A stretch of DNA of 64,000 nt, taken from assembly GCA_963978545.1 (NCBI GenBank), contig OZ021721.1, forward strand, positions 34,707,348 to 34,771,347, given 5' to 3'. This document shows, one piece after another, positions 46,850 through 59,291 of the stretch. The first letter of the stretch is position 1, and the number at the start of each line of letters is the position of its first letter. The notes under the pieces are model-generated. The model saw only the letters and a program-made list of their open reading frames with translations, made no database searches and was not told the origin of the DNA. The position numbers were made by a program, and so were the translations under genes. Origin of the DNA: Linyphia triangularis (taxonomy: Eukaryota > Arthropoda > Arachnida > Araneae > Linyphiidae).

Positions 46850-48587
46850 TTGTAGTATTGTCATTGTTAAAAACTCGTATTTCTGCTCTTTAAATGTATT
46901 ACGATTCTGATTATTGAATGTTTGGCACTTTGCGCAGAAACGTCTGCAGTACCCTGGTAAATGTAACAAAGGTTTTGGTAATATAAATAGGACACCACCG
47001 TTAATTGGGTACTCTCATGATATGTTTTGGCTTAATAAAAAACTGTAATACAGCCTCTAAAAATTTTATTTCAATAATAAAAGTTAAGATGTCCCTATGT
47101 GTACTGATTTTTAAGAAAATAGTTTGTTAAAACATCTTGTGAAATGCTTATCGGCTATCATTTATTCCTAGTAAGAGGTTACATTTTTCGAAAGCTATTT
47201 TATTGGCTTATTTAGGGAGAAAAATAAAGAGGCAAACTCCCATAAGCCAGAAAATATTTCCAAAGGGTAGTTTGTTGTCTGAAAAAGAAAAAAATAAAAA
47301 GCAACGACCAGACATTTTGGAAACTTTTGAAAACAGCATTTTAGAATATGTGACCTTTATTTAGACAGTTTAAAGTCTCAATTATATTCATTTCATGGTA
47401 TTCAAGGTAATTGTATATTTAACGTAATAGGCCAAGAAATGCACACAAATATATAAATCAGCATACTAAAATATCTAATTTTCCCGACAAACTAGAAAGA
47501 ATAAGACAAAAAACTATATAAACATTTTTTTTTTTTTTTTTTTTAATTTTAAAATAAAAATTTAATTCTAAATGTTTGCTGTCGATTATTCGAGTATTAC
47601 AATTTTACAGAATTTTCTGATATTTTAGAAAAAACTTATTAAATAACTAATGATTATTAGATATTTTTTATTCCAAACAAATCAATGAATTGGATTTCAA
47701 AATAATTACGTATTTAATATTTTAACAATTTTACGGACATTAAAAAAAAGCAGTATAAAAAAAAAGCTTTTTCTTTTTTTAACAGTATTTCTGAAGGGTA
47801 AAATAATCAAAGGGACCTAACATTTTGCAAAACGTTGCCTGCAAATTGAACTTGGTAGTTCTCAAAGATTAAAAAATCTCTACATAAATTACAAACATAA
47901 TGAATTGATAATCATTTTAGATATGCAATATTTCATATGTATATATTTCTGGACATGCGTACATTTATCATTTCCTTTCAAAATCGATGTAAAATATAAA
48001 TACCATTTACCCAAATAACAAATGCTTTTCAGAATGTAAACTTGGCATTTAGAAAATAATTATTTAAAATAAATAAATCTTTAAAGATTTTACTTTTATT
48101 GGTATCGATAGCTAGTTTTTGAAATTAGTTTTAAAAAAATTCAATTTTAACTGTATAAATTCTGAATCTTGACTCTCATACTAAAATTAAATGTTATTCC
48201 AAACTCATACACTTCCTTTGAAACACAAGAGCATATCGTGCAAATGAATTGAACGATGTACTCACGTGAGCTTTTGTAGTGGACACTGGACACTCCTATT
48301 AACGCAATGTTTATGGCGTTTTCTGTCTGGAAAAAGTGGAAAGCCTTTTTCGCGATTCTTTTAAAAAAAAGGTAGGAGGTCACCCCTTATCAATCGTATA
48401 TTGCAAGCCCATTTTGAAGGTCACTATTTCCGATGCATCCCCAAGGCATGTCTGGTCTTTTGTCAATGAGTAGACATGCACCATATGTGGCCAATTAACA
48501 AATTTCCCAAGGCTATAACTCTATTGTATGGTAGTGACGGATAGGCCGATCCCAACTGCTTCTTATCAGTCTTCATGATCCACAGAG
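46850..48587. other. A+T-rich stretch, no gene
   Basis: T-run of about 20 near 47525. No domain, RNA gene or repeat partner was identified. The last 200 bp form the insertion site of the BEL/Pao element. Confidence 0.5.
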
Positions 48588-48592
48588 ATTTA

Positions 48593-48862
48593 TGTCATGG
48601 ATGTTTACCAGATGGCCAAACCACTTACACAGCACTTCACTGCCTTGCATTAGTGGAAGAGGGAAAAAGAGACTCGCCATCGGATCCTTTGAGAGGAAAG
48701 ACGCATGCTTTAGAGCTGTGACGTCTGAACCTACTGGCTTGAGAAATGCTTAGGCATAGGCCTAGCATTTTGTAAAGATCGAAGGAATTGTTAATAAACG
48801 TTGTTTGTTGTTATAGCAACGTGTTTTAATTTAAGATTAAAACAAAGTCAAAATCCTTCACA
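48593..48862 (+). repeat. 5' LTR of the BEL/Pao element
   Basis: A 270-bp direct repeat, preceded by ATTTA. An AATAAA lies at about 48793, within TTAATAAACG. The end TTCACA is followed 3 bases later by the primer-binding site. Confidence 0.95.
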
Positions 48863-48865
48863 TTT

Positions 48866-48883
48866 TGGTGCCGAAACCCGGAA
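48866..48883 (+). other. Primer-binding site for tRNA-Phe
   Basis: TGGTGCCGAAACCCGGAA is complementary to the 3' end of animal tRNA-Phe (CCGGGTTTCGGCACCA) over 16 bases. It starts 3 bases after the 5' LTR. The tRNA sequence is from general knowledge of the conserved metazoan gene. Confidence 0.8.
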
Positions 48884-49085
48884 AGAAGTCTTGTAAGCCT
48901 TTAGATATTGTGATTAACGAAACAAAGTCTTTTCTTTTGACGGAAAGTCATGAATGAAAAGCATTTGTGTGTGCCATATTTTCAATTGGATTACCTACTA
49001 GTTGAACGAAGACAAATGTTCAAAGGTGACGATACCCTTATCTGAGAAAGGGGTAAGTGACATTAAGTACTTTTCTTCTTTGATC

Positions 49086-52000
49086 ATGGCTGAATTAATG
49101 AAATTAAAATCGAAAAGAACTTCGATGAGGGGTCTTACAACACGATTAATTAATAAAATTGAGACTAATTTAAGCGATCAAAATTCTGAGGAATTAGATT
49201 TATTAGAAGAGTTTTTAGAACAGATTGCGGAAAAAACTCGCCTTTTGCAGGAGTTTGATTCAGAAATTGAAAATCTTCTTGAAGAGAAGGACATTCCTGT
49301 AGAAATAGAACCCGCTCAAGAATATCAAGAGAAATTGATATCCATAAAATGTAAAATCAAATCTCGAATTAAGAGGCTTATCAAAAATGATAATTCAAAT
49401 ACTTCTCAAAATATGCGAGAAGTAGCCTCTCATAATGATTCAATTGGCCCAGGATCAGGGAGAAATACAGTTAAGCTTCCTAAATTAACCATTGACAGAT
49501 ATTTTGGTGATCCAAGTAAATGGTTAGATTTTTGGAATCAATTTGAAAGTGCAATTCATAATAATGAATCTTTAAATGAAATAGATCGATTTAATTATCT
49601 TAAATCACTGCTAGGTGGCGTAGCCTTAAACTCAGTAAGTGGATTTTCTCTGTCTAAAGAAAATTACTTGCAAGCAATCTCATTGCTACAAGAACGATTT
49701 GGTCGTTCAGATTTAGTGATTAACGCTCACATGAATAAGTTACTTAATATTGAGCCAGTAAAATGCTCTACGAATATTGCAGCACTCAGGAAAATATACG
49801 ATGAAATTGAAATTCAAATTCGTAATTTAAGTGCATTAAATGTAACCTCAGGAAGTTACTGTAACTTATTAAGTTCGGTATTGTTAAAAGTAATACCAGA
49901 TGATTTGGCTTTGGAATTCATGCGAAAACAACGTGAAAAAGGAACATTTGATATCGATGAACTTTTGCTGTTTATTCGTGCAGAAGTAGAATGTCGAGAA
50001 TCTACAGTTTCTCTAAATGAAAATGCAACAGGTAAAAAGAATGCTCCATCAAATCATTCGTATTATAAGAGGCAAGATAAATTTCGTTATAATACCCCAA
50101 CGGCTGCAGTTTTTTCTGTACCATTCATTAAGAAATGTTTGTTTTGCTCTAAAGAGCACGAATCCCATTTATGCAGAGACATCACAGTGAAGGATAAAAG
50201 AGTTATCTTAAGAAAAGAAGGTCTTTGTCTTTTGTGTTTCAAAGGAAAACACTATTCGTCAGCTTGTCGTTCAAAAATAAAACCATGTGATAACTGTAAT
50301 GGTAAACTATATCATAATAAATCAATATGTTATAACTTGGTAACGAAAAGAGAAATCCCAGAGCAGAGTTCCCCAATTTCCGAAACTACTATCGCAAATA
50401 CGATGAATTATTTGCAAAACGATTCTGAATCAAAAGGAACAATATATTTACAGACTTGTTCAGTAATGGTAAATAATTCAGAAATATCTAGATTGCTTAT
50501 CGATAATGGTAGTCATCGAACTTTCATTACTTCCAACTTAACAAAGAAATTGAAATTACGCCCAATTAGGAAAGAATCCCTCTTAGTTTATACTTTTGGC
50601 CAACGAGATCCACTTGAAAGGATTTATGACGTTGTGCGCGTAGAACTGTCAAACATTAAGAACCCTAAACAAAAAATGGTCGTAGAAGCTTTAATCACGC
50701 CATATATTTCGGAAACAAATCTCAAGAGTCCATGTGGTGATATTCGTACTTACATGAGTGAAAATGATATCCAGATGGCCGATTCGCATTCCACTTCAGA
50801 TACAAAAGTTGAAATCCTATTAGGCTGCGATTATATCGTAAACACAGGAAGGTTTATAAAATTAAATTCTTCATTGGTACTTATTGAAACTGTATTTGGA
50901 TTTACGGTAATGGGAAGATATGGAAAATTCTCTAACACGTGTTCATCAAATGCGGTTGTGTTTAAGTTAGGAGTTCAATTCGCTAATGAGGATACAAACA
51001 GTTATTTAAAACAGTTCTGGAAATTGGAATCTCTGGGTATTACAGATAAAAGTGAACAGATGTCGCGGAATGATATGGAATTAGTAAAAGACTTCGAGGA
51101 TAAATTGAAATTTATTGATAATAGGTATGAGACGGGATTAATATGGAGAGATAACTGCGACTTCGAAAGCAGTAATTTTGATATTGCTAAAAAGAGATTT
51201 TTTAACTTAAGCAATAAGTTAATAAAAAATGACTGGTTATTAGATAATTATAGATCAGTCTTTGGTGATCAATTAAATAAGAATATAATTGAAGAATGTT
51301 ATGATGATACTAAATCTGGATATTATATGCCACACAGTGCAGTGATAAAACCTGGTAGTAATAGTTCACCTGTACGTATTGTGTTTGACTGCAGCAGTAG
51401 TGCAACAAATAACAAGTCATTAAATGATTGTTTGTTAACTGGCCCAAATCTAAATCCGAATGTTTTGGATATAATTTTAAATTTTCGGAAAAGCCGTGTA
51501 GTGTTCGCTGGAGATTTAGAAAAAGCTTTTCTACAAATTAGAATCACTGAGAGTGAAAGAAACTACTTAAAGTTCTTGTGGTTTAAAGACGATTCTAAGA
51601 TAAATTATCAAAGATTTAAATCAATGAGGATGACTTCATTACCCTTTGGTGCTACGTGTTCACCGTTCATCCTAGCTGCTACTATTAAATATCATGTACG
51701 AAAATATGAAGTTCAATATCCGGACACTTGCGAAATGCTGAACACTTCTTTTTATGTTGATGATTTATATCATGGGACAAACTCGGTTGAAGAAGCGTTT
51801 AGATTATCAATGGAAGCAATTGATATTTTGAAAGATGCAGGGATGAATTTACGAAAATTCCAAACTAACTCTGAACATTTACGTGTATTGTGGGATAAAA
51901 ATAATGTTATTCGGGATGCCATGTTGCATGAAAATTCTCTAAAAGTTCTAGGTATAATCTGGGATCCTATTGAAGATGTCTTTAAATTAGAAATGAAATC

Positions 52001-52388
52001 TCTAATTGAGGGATTGAAAAATCCTCAAAATACAAAAAGGTTTATTATCCAAACATCAGCCAAAATATTTGATCCTGTTGGTTTCATTGCTCCTTATGTG
52101 ATAAGAATAAAATGTTTATATCAATCATTATGGCAAATGGGTTTGGATTGGGATGAAGAATTACCTGAATATATGAGAATAAAATGGGAACAATGGTACT
52201 CTGAACTGAAACATTTAACAAATTTATCAATTCCTAGATGGTACTTTTCTGGAATATCGAACTCTAAATCAAATTATGAAATTCACATATTTTCTGATAG
52301 TTCTTTATGTGGATTTGGAGCTTGTTCGTATATAAAATATACAAATGAAGAGGGTAAAAGTAAAACTAGTTTCATTATGTCAAAGTAG
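49086..52388 (+). CDS. BEL/Pao polyprotein, part 1: Gag, protease, RT, RNase H start
   Basis: From ATG 49086 the frame gives 1100 residues; the frame is open for 28 codons further upstream but without an ATG. In order: a charged coiled-coil N-terminus; a DUF1759-type Gag region from about 131 (LPKLTIDRYFGDPSKWLDFW); CCHC knuckles at about 351-363 and 381-394 plus a further C-rich unit; a DUF1758-type protease with D473 in IDNGSHRTFI; reverse transcriptase with YVDD at 890-893; a Peptidase_A17-type region; and the RNase H start with D1071 (FSDSS). The protease motif is DNG rather than the usual DSG or DTG, which may weaken it. The protein ends at a TAG in the conserved stretch between RNase H motifs, so this looks like a single point nonsense mutation. 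Confidence 0.92.
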   Translation: MAELMKLKSKRTSMRGLTTRLINKIETNLSDQNSEELDLLEEFLEQIAEKTRLLQEFDSEIENLLEEKDIPVEIEPAQEYQEKLISIKCKIKSRIKRLIKNDNSNTSQNMREVASHNDSIGPGSGRNTVKLPKLTIDRYFGDPSKWLDFWNQFESAIHNNESLNEIDRFNYLKSLLGGVALNSVSGFSLSKENYLQAISLLQERFGRSDLVINAHMNKLLNIEPVKCSTNIAALRKIYDEIEIQIRNLSALNVTSGSYCNLLSSVLLKVIPDDLALEFMRKQREKGTFDIDELLLFIRAEVECRESTVSLNENATGKKNAPSNHSYYKRQDKFRYNTPTAAVFSVPFIKKCLFCSKEHESHLCRDITVKDKRVILRKEGLCLLCFKGKHYSSACRSKIKPCDNCNGKLYHNKSICYNLVTKREIPEQSSPISETTIANTMNYLQNDSESKGTIYLQTCSVMVNNSEISRLLIDNGSHRTFITSNLTKKLKLRPIRKESLLVYTFGQRDPLERIYDVVRVELSNIKNPKQKMVVEALITPYISETNLKSPCGDIRTYMSENDIQMADSHSTSDTKVEILLGCDYIVNTGRFIKLNSSLVLIETVFGFTVMGRYGKFSNTCSSNAVVFKLGVQFANEDTNSYLKQFWKLESLGITDKSEQMSRNDMELVKDFEDKLKFIDNRYETGLIWRDNCDFESSNFDIAKKRFFNLSNKLIKNDWLLDNYRSVFGDQLNKNIIEECYDDTKSGYYMPHSAVIKPGSNSSPVRIVFDCSSSATNNKSLNDCLLTGPNLNPNVLDIILNFRKSRVVFAGDLEKAFLQIRITESERNYLKFLWFKDDSKINYQRFKSMRMTSLPFGATCSPFILAATIKYHVRKYEVQYPDTCEMLNTSFYVDDLYHGTNSVEEAFRLSMEAIDILKDAGMNLRKFQTNSEHLRVLWDKNNVIRDAMLHENSLKVLGIIWDPIEDVFKLEMKSLIEGLKNPQNTKRFIIQTSAKIFDPVGFIAPYVIRIKCLYQSLWQMGLDWDEELPEYMRIKWEQWYSELKHLTNLSIPRWYFSGISNSKSNYEIHIFSDSSLCGFGACSYIKYTNEEGKSKTSFIMSK

Positions 52389-54323
52389 AGAGTTGCTCCA
52401 TTAAAAACATTGACTTTGCCGCGACTTGAATTATTAGCGGCGGTAATCGGAGCACGTTTAGCTAAGTACTTAAAAGGTATATTCAAAATTTCGGAAGATA
52501 ACATATTTATGTGGACAGATTCCACTATTGTTATTTCCTGGATTAAAGGGAATCCAAAAGATTGGAAACCTTTTGTTGCGAATAGGGTCGTTGAAATTAA
52601 AGAATTAACCGATCCCCAAAATTGGCGACATTGTAAAGGAAAAGATAATCCTGCTGATTTACTGACTAGAGGTGAAAAACTTGAATCAATGATTAACAAT
52701 TCCATTTGGTGGTACGGGCCACACTGGCTTGTTAAAGATTTAAACTTTAGTCGTGATATTTCTTCCCCAATTAATGAAGAAATTATTGCTGATGAGCGAA
52801 GAATGAATCCAGAAAAATCCCTACAGTTTTCATGTGTTGTGAATCCTGCCCCTAGTCCTATCTTAGAGATAGATAATTATAGTACACTTTCTAAATTATA
52901 CAGAGTCACAGCATGGGTACAAAGATTCATTAATAACTCTAAAGCTGGTGCCGAAAAACAAACAGGAGTTCTAACTGTTCAAGAACTGAGAAAAGCTGAA
53001 GTATATTGGGTAAAATTAATTCAAAATGTATCTTTTGAAAAGGAAATTAAAGATCTTAATTGTGGAGATGAAATAGATAAAAATTCTAAAATTTATCAAC
53101 TAAATCCATTTCTTGATGAAAATGGTCAGTTGCGAGTAAAAGGAAGATTGCAATTATCTAATTGTGCGGTAGATGAAAAACATCCGCTTATATTAGCTGC
53201 CAAAACTAAATTTGCTGAACTTTTAATATTAAATGCACACGAAAAAGTTCTTCATTTTGGAGTTGAGGCCACTTTAGCTGAACTTAGAAGTCGTTTCTGG
53301 ATATTAAAAGGAAGACAATTCATAAAATCCGTTCTTAAAAAGTGCTTAATTTGCAGACGATACAACTCGCAACCAGGACATCAAATTACTAGTCCATTGC
53401 CATCATACAGAATTACGGAATCTCCTCCGTTCAGTGTTACAGGATTAGATTTCTTTGGTCCTTTGTTTACAAAAGGATCAGACTCAAAGTTTTACGGGTT
53501 GATTTGCACTTGTGCAGTGACAAGAGCCATTCATATAGAAATTGTGCCCAATTTAACAACAGAAAGCTTTATGCTTGCTTTCAGGAGATTTATTTCGAGG
53601 CGCGGTTGGTGTAGTGTTATTATTTCAGACAATGCGAAGACGTTCAAAAGAGGTGATCTGGAATTCAAACATATGTGGAGAGTTCTTAATAACCCTCAAG
53701 TAAAAGAGTTTTATGGATCCCGTAGTATCGAATGGAAATTTAATGTAGAAAAAGCGGCTTGGTGGGGTGGAATATTTGAACGCATGATAAAATCAGTGAA
53801 AATGTGTCTTCGAAAAGTCGTAGGTAAAACATCTCTAACGCAAGAACAACTTGAAACGATTCTTATAGAAATCGAGAGTGTTATAAATTCCAGACCGATA
53901 ACTTACGTTCACGCTCATGATGAACCGAATCCCCTCACACCTGCTCATTTCTTAGTCGGAGATAGACCATCAACATTACCTGCCGTTAGACTGCCTCAAC
54001 AACTAAACAGAAACGCTATTGTGAATAGATACAACTATCATCAAAAACTACTAAACCAATTTTGGAATAGATGGAGAAGAGAATATTTATTCAACTTGCG
54101 AAGTGCGAACTGTTCTTCACCTAGGAAGCCTGTCACTAACTTCAAACCAGATGATGTTGTCCTCATCGGTGGTGAGCATTGCCCCAGAAACATGTGGAGA
54201 CTCGGCAGAGTTCAAAGTGTTTTCCCAGGGCGAGATGGAAAGGTCCGATCCTGCCTGGTGAAAACGATGTCTGGGACGATCAGACGTCCGATCCAGCTTC
54301 TATATCCTTTAGAGTTGAATTAA
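52389..54323 (+). pseudogene. BEL/Pao polyprotein, part 2: RNase H end and integrase
   Basis: The same frame continues without a break after TAG 52386-52388 for 644 residues. It begins RVAPLKTLTLPRLELLAA, the standard sequence after the RNase H start in this family. Numbered from 52389: RNase H D44 (WTDST); integrase zinc finger H284, H289, C319 and C322; integrase core D354 (LDFFGP), D414 (SDNAKTF) and E464 (GGIFERM); C-terminal DUF5641-type domain with DDVVLIGG and a LGRVQSVFPGRDG block. All visible catalytic residues are intact. There is no ATG at the start, so it could be made only by readthrough; hence pseudogene here. Confidence 0.9.
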
Positions 54324-55008
54324 ATACTTAGGGCTAATTTTAAAACTTGTAGTTGAATTTTGATATTAACTATTTGTAGTTAAGCAATAACTTTGAATTT
54401 AGAGACAATTTATATAGATGGACACTATATATAATCTAAGTTACTTTAGGTGCAAATGATTAAATATTTAGTATTGCATTAATTGTGAATTAGATAGATT
54501 TCACTTTAAAAGTTTGTTTTGATTGAAATTTTAAATGCTTGATTTCATATACAACAGTTGTATATAAATTATGAAAGTATTAAGTATCATTAAAATAGTG
54601 TTTTGCATGATATATTTAGTATAAGTTTAGAATTTGTGGTTGTTAGTTTAAGATTAACATATTTGTTCTGTATTTTGATAAATAATTTTGATATGTTATT
54701 TTATACATTTGAAATGTTTTAATACTTAATTGAATTTAGATTATTTAGAAATATGATGTGTGTAAGAGTAATTGATTCTTTATTGTATTATTATTTCAGA
54801 AATTAAAAGTAAATGTTTTATTATATAATTAATAGTTTGAACAAATTTAATGTTTGAATATTTTACATTTACCAGTATTGGATATGGTTAAGATATTTTA
54901 GAAAATCTATTGTTTGAATATTGTATGATAAATTAAGATATACGTTATTTTCTCTCAAATTCCTTAAGTTGTATTGTTGATGAACTGATTGTTCATCGGT
55001 GGGGAGTG

Positions 55009-55278
55009 TGTCATGGATGTTTACCAGATGGCCAAACCACTTACACAGCACTTCACTGCCTTGCATTAGTGGAAGAGGGAAAAAGAGACTCGCCATCGGA
55101 TCCTTTGAGAGGAAAGACGCATGCTTTAGAGCTGTGACGTCTGAACCTACTGGCTTGAGAAATGCTTAGGCATAGGCTTAGCATTTTGTAAAGATCGAAG
55201 GAATTGTTAATAAACGTTGTTTGTTGTTATAGCAACGTGTTTTAATTTAAGATTAAAACAAAGTCAAAATCCTTCACA
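55009..55278 (+). repeat. 3' LTR of the BEL/Pao element
   Basis: A 270-bp copy of the 5' LTR with one visible substitution, followed by ATTTA, the target duplication. Confidence 0.95.
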
Positions 55279-55559
55279 ATTTACAAGGGGGAATACAGAT
55301 AGCGGATGGTGTTTCTTCGAGGGAAGGGTTTTGAGACAATTGAGTGTTAGAAACAGACGCGGCGCTTTTCTCCATCTCAAATAAGAAAGGGAAAAAAATC
55401 GATTTTTTTTTTTTTTTGTCTTTTTGTTTCGTAGTATGGATCCAATAAATTTTAAAAAATTTATTTTCAAGAAATCACGGGCCCTTCTTGACAAGACGGG
55501 CCCCTATAATGTGCACTGTTTTGCGCCCCCTCCTTGTCGGCGGCCTTGGTCGGGTGTAC

Positions 55560-57360
55560 TTGATGTTTTGACTGGATTTATGCCAAAAATAAGAATAATT
55601 ATTGAAAAATTTAAAATATATTCGTGATATTTAACAAAAATATACACTTTTAAAAAATGAAATTAAAACTCATTCCCCGAAGAAAACCTAATTTTCCCCG
55701 ATGGGAGGGCTAAGCTTGCCCGACGGGGGTGCTACCGCCCCCTCAGTCCCCCTGCTGGCGCCACCTCTGGCGGGGAGGGGTGGGTTGTGAAAAAGCAATA
55801 GTATTTTAAAGGAATTATGGGATCCTCAAGTGATTCGTCCGCCAACTATCTTAGAGTAGACAATTTTATTGGTGTTTCGACGTTCTGTCGCTAAGAAGTC
55901 TTTGGCTCTCGTGTGCTCATCAACGGCAGATACAGTTTATTTGGGTGGTCCCCACGAAATGTTAACAAAAAATAAAAACAACACTCGACACTTTTTCCAA
56001 CGTCTATAGCCGATCAAACGGTATAGTGGTTAGCGTGCTAGCTTCTGGACCGCGAGGTTGCTGGTTCGAGTCCCGTGTAAGGCATGGGTGTTTGTAAATG
56101 TATGTCGGCTTGTCTAATGACGAATGTTTCGGCGCATTATAGCCCTCGTGTTGCTGACGGTGCTAGATAATCTGAAAACATCCAACCAGCCAACGTCTAT
56201 ATTAATCATCAAATTAGTCAGTTATGGATGACTTTTTTTGTGCCTTTAGAGATAGGTTAACAGTGAAATCCGTTTGTGGCACTTCATGATGTTAATACTT
56301 AGGAAGCGGCAAGTCTATTAGCTTGTTAAAGGTCTTATGCATGGCAAGAACAAAACTTCACGAACAACAGAAACCCATGGTAAAAGTTTTCACTACCCGA
56401 CCATTATTATCTAGAACTATTATTATCTGAAAAAAAATTCTATTATTACGAGGGTCCTAAGCTTTATATTGTAAAAATGAAATCTGAAATATATTTGAAA
56501 AATATGTTTCATAAAACAACATGGAAAACTATCATGAATTTTGGTTTAAAATAGCCGGATTTAATAAGTAGTTAAAAGCGAGGGCAATTGAAACACATTA
56601 TGTTAATAACAAAATAGGATATCACCATATAATACGAATAATACGATAGGATCATATAATACGAAAAAAAAAGTATATATTTTTTTTAGTTCTAATTAAT
56701 TTTTAGCTTTGATTAATATTGAATTTAGAATGTCGTTTTTAACTGTCGTAGTTGATAATCAGTGAAAAATTTTATATAAAATCTGACTTAATCAATTTTT
56801 ATTTTAAAAAGATCTTTTTGTAATGCAAAAAAGATTCCTTAGAGTAATTTATTAATTAGCCTCAGGTTACCTCATTTACCAAGTTTATTTCAAGGTCGGA
56901 TTTAATATTTAAATATCGTTTCAGGTAGTTGCGGAATAATAAAATACTTTGTGTTCAGATAGTGCAGTAAGGTATGTTTCAAGCAACGGAACGTTAATTG
57001 TTAACCCATTTTTTTTTGTAGGTTTCAAAATTGCAAGCTTGAAAAGACTGATTAGGTCTGTGTTCCTAATGGGAATCGCAAATGGTCGATGACTCCACTG
57101 GATTTTCAAAAATTTAAACCTAAAACTATATTTTTCTCTAAGAAAATGTGCTAAATTTCAATGAATTTTTGCTAGCATCATTAACACTTCAGAGGTAAAT
57201 ACTGATTTTTTTTTATAAAAACTCTAGTCATGTTCATGGCATACTTCGTATGCTAATATATCTTGCAATACATATGGTTTCAAATTGCGTTTGTCTTAAT
57301 CAATGATGGTGAATCATAATTTTCACTCAAAATGTAAATGTTAATTATTTAAATTTAACC
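55560..57360 (-). repeat. Dispersed repeat, inverted partner of 37.07-38.9 kb
   Basis: Read on the minus strand it follows the order of the other copy. The 55560-55769 part ends (minus-strand start) CAGAGGTGGCGCCAG and shares CGGGGAAAATTAGGTTTTC. The 55770-57360 part shares AGTAGACAATTTTATTGG, TTGCTAGCATCA and CATTTACATTTTGAG segments. A SINE was inserted at 56009. No coding capacity was recognised. Confidence 0.65.
56009..56189 (+). mobile_element. tRNA-derived SINE, family 1, copy 2
   Basis: The copy is 181 bp, with A box TATAGTGGTTAG (56022-56033), B box GGTTCGAGTCC (56063-56073) and the TAGATAATCTGAAAAC end. A perfect 12-bp target duplication CCAACGTCTATA flanks it (55997-56008 and 56190-56201). 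Compared with the copy at 20663 it differs by scattered substitutions and small gaps. Confidence 0.92.
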
Positions 57361-58705
57361 TTAAATGCCCTAAGTTTCAAATTTTATACCGGTCTTTTAA
57401 ATCACATTATACACTGGCAATTGGTTTGTTTTTAGTATTTGGCTATATGTATGTTACCATTACATAATGTTCTTTTGAACAAAAGTTTAATTAAAAAAAA
57501 AAAAAAAAAAACGTCAGCTGTCAAAATTGTTCAAATATGACACTTTTTCCCCCTCCGTATTGAACAAATGACATATTTTTAGAAAAAGTTTAGCGGGGTA
57601 AATCTTTGAAGCATTTCATTTTTCCATTCAGGTAGGTTAGTATCTCATTTTTTCTATAATATAATTATATTTTTAGCAAGGGTTTGTTTTGCTTGAAGAA
57701 AATTTTGCTATTTTTGTGAGTATCAATTTTGATATTTCAAGCATACCAGGCTGTATGAAACCTACTTACCTATTCTTTGGCTAATAATATTTTTTGCTTG
57801 TATCTTTTCATTTTTATTGTTTCTTTCTTTGGTTTGCAAGAAATGTAAGGTTTCTTTAGGCGATAACAAAAAACAATGATTCGCATTATTTCATGCCTAA
57901 TTACACTAACAGTCAGTGCGACATATTTGTAGCCCTGGTTTAAGTTCTGGTCAGAAGAATCAGAAGAGCAAAATTCCGGGGACTTCGGCGATTTTCAAAA
58001 GATTTTTTTTACCATGTTCCCTTATTCAATGTTAACAATTTTGTTATTTTTCGTCTAGTCACCCGTGATAACATGATAAAAAAATCAGGGTTCTAGCCAT
58101 AATAGAAGCTGAGCTGCGAGGGGTCGAAAACATCAACGGTCAACATAATATACGCTTGCATGTTTGCCTCTGACTCACAGAAAATACCATCAGGTGTAAT
58201 AGACCTGGATACTCATTGCTATGTCCACCGTCCCCCAAAGCTCTTAGTACACGTGTAATTCTACTTTCAATTTTTTTTTTCTGTGCCCTCCCTTACAATT
58301 CCTGAAGCAGTTAGAAGGAGGATTGCCATCTCTAGATCAGTACATGTCTCTCTTCCTTTCTTTAAGAAATCATAATAAGTAATTTAACACCAGTACATTT
58401 GTTCTCTAAATTCACAATTTATTACACAAAAAAATTTAGACATTAGCCCAATTGTAAGAGCCATTATAGATACCTCAAGTAATTTTTCAGAATGAAAAAT
58501 ATGCTTATCTCAAATTAAGTTTTGAACTATTTGAAATGTTTTTTTTTTTATATATAAATACTTTAGTCTCACCTTATAAAGAAATTTTTGAAAACTTTTT
58601 TGTCATATCTCATGTTTAATTCTTTGAGGACAGAGTATTTAAAATGAGCAATCAAAGCATGAACAAAACTTTTTTTTTTAAACAAATCTTTTAATTTACT
58701 AAAAA
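57361..58705. other. A+T-rich stretch, no gene
   Basis: Only homopolymers and short GC patches were seen (A-run near 57495). No domain or repeat partner was recognised. Confidence 0.5.
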
Positions 58706-59251
58706 CAGGGTGCATACACTTTTTTGGAAGTGAAATTCAAGGACTTTCAAGGCCCTTTTCAAGGATATTTCAACAAAAATCAAGGCCCTATTTTATCGTT
58801 GCAGAGTCGATACCAAAATTGAATTTTTATATATTTTTTTTAATTAACGAAGTTGCAAAAAAAATTTAAATACTTATTACTTAACAATTAAGATGCAACC
58901 ACATATATTTATTGATAATTATACCTCTTAGCAGGATAAGGAAAAAACTAGGTTAAAAAAAAAAATTTGTAGTGGTTTGTTTTCTAACACTCTCCATTGT
59001 CTAAATGGATTATAGAGGGTTCCCATGTGAAATCTCAAGGTCAATGGAAAAAAAATGATCTTAAGTCTGTGGTTATTTGGTTAGTTTTTTTTTTAAATAT
59101 ATGCCAAAAAAAATAATCATGCACTCTTAAAGTACTAAGAAAAATATTTATTATTTTTACTTACAAACAGGCAAGAACAAAATATCCAAATTGGATGCAT
59201 AAAGATTGATTTCATGCCTTCTACAGTTTGAATTTAAAGCGCGAATCCCTG

Positions 59252-59291
59252 GTTGGTTGGTTGAAGTTTAACGGCGCAAGGGGCATACTGC
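59252..59291 (-). mobile_element. 40-bp SINE-tail insertion with 12-bp target duplication
   Basis: CGCGAATCCCTG occurs at 59240-59251 and again at 59292-59303. Between them are 40 bp starting GTTGGTTGGTTGAAGTTTAA, the reverse complement of a CCAACC-tailed SINE end. This is an extremely 5'-truncated retroposition event. Confidence 0.8.

Larger units (their letters stand above)
48593..55278 (+). mobile_element. Complete BEL/Pao LTR retrotransposon
   Basis: The element is 6686 bp. LTRs of 270 bp (48593-48862 and 55009-55278) begin TGTCATGG and end TTCACA; they differ by one base that I could see (GGCCTAG versus GGCTTAG). ATTTA flanks both sides (48588-48592 and 55279-55283), the 5-bp duplication typical of BEL/Pao. 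One polyprotein carries Gag, protease, RT, RNase H and integrase in standard order, interrupted only by an in-frame TAG at 52386-52388. A purine tract GGTGGGGAG (54998-55006) precedes the 3' LTR. A 0.7-kb A+T-rich stretch between the stop codon and 3' LTR holds no gene. Confidence 0.95.

Noticed and set aside
52386..52388. Programmed stop readthrough in the BEL/Pao element
   Set aside because: The TAG lies within RNase H, where no regulated boundary is expected; a point mutation is simpler.
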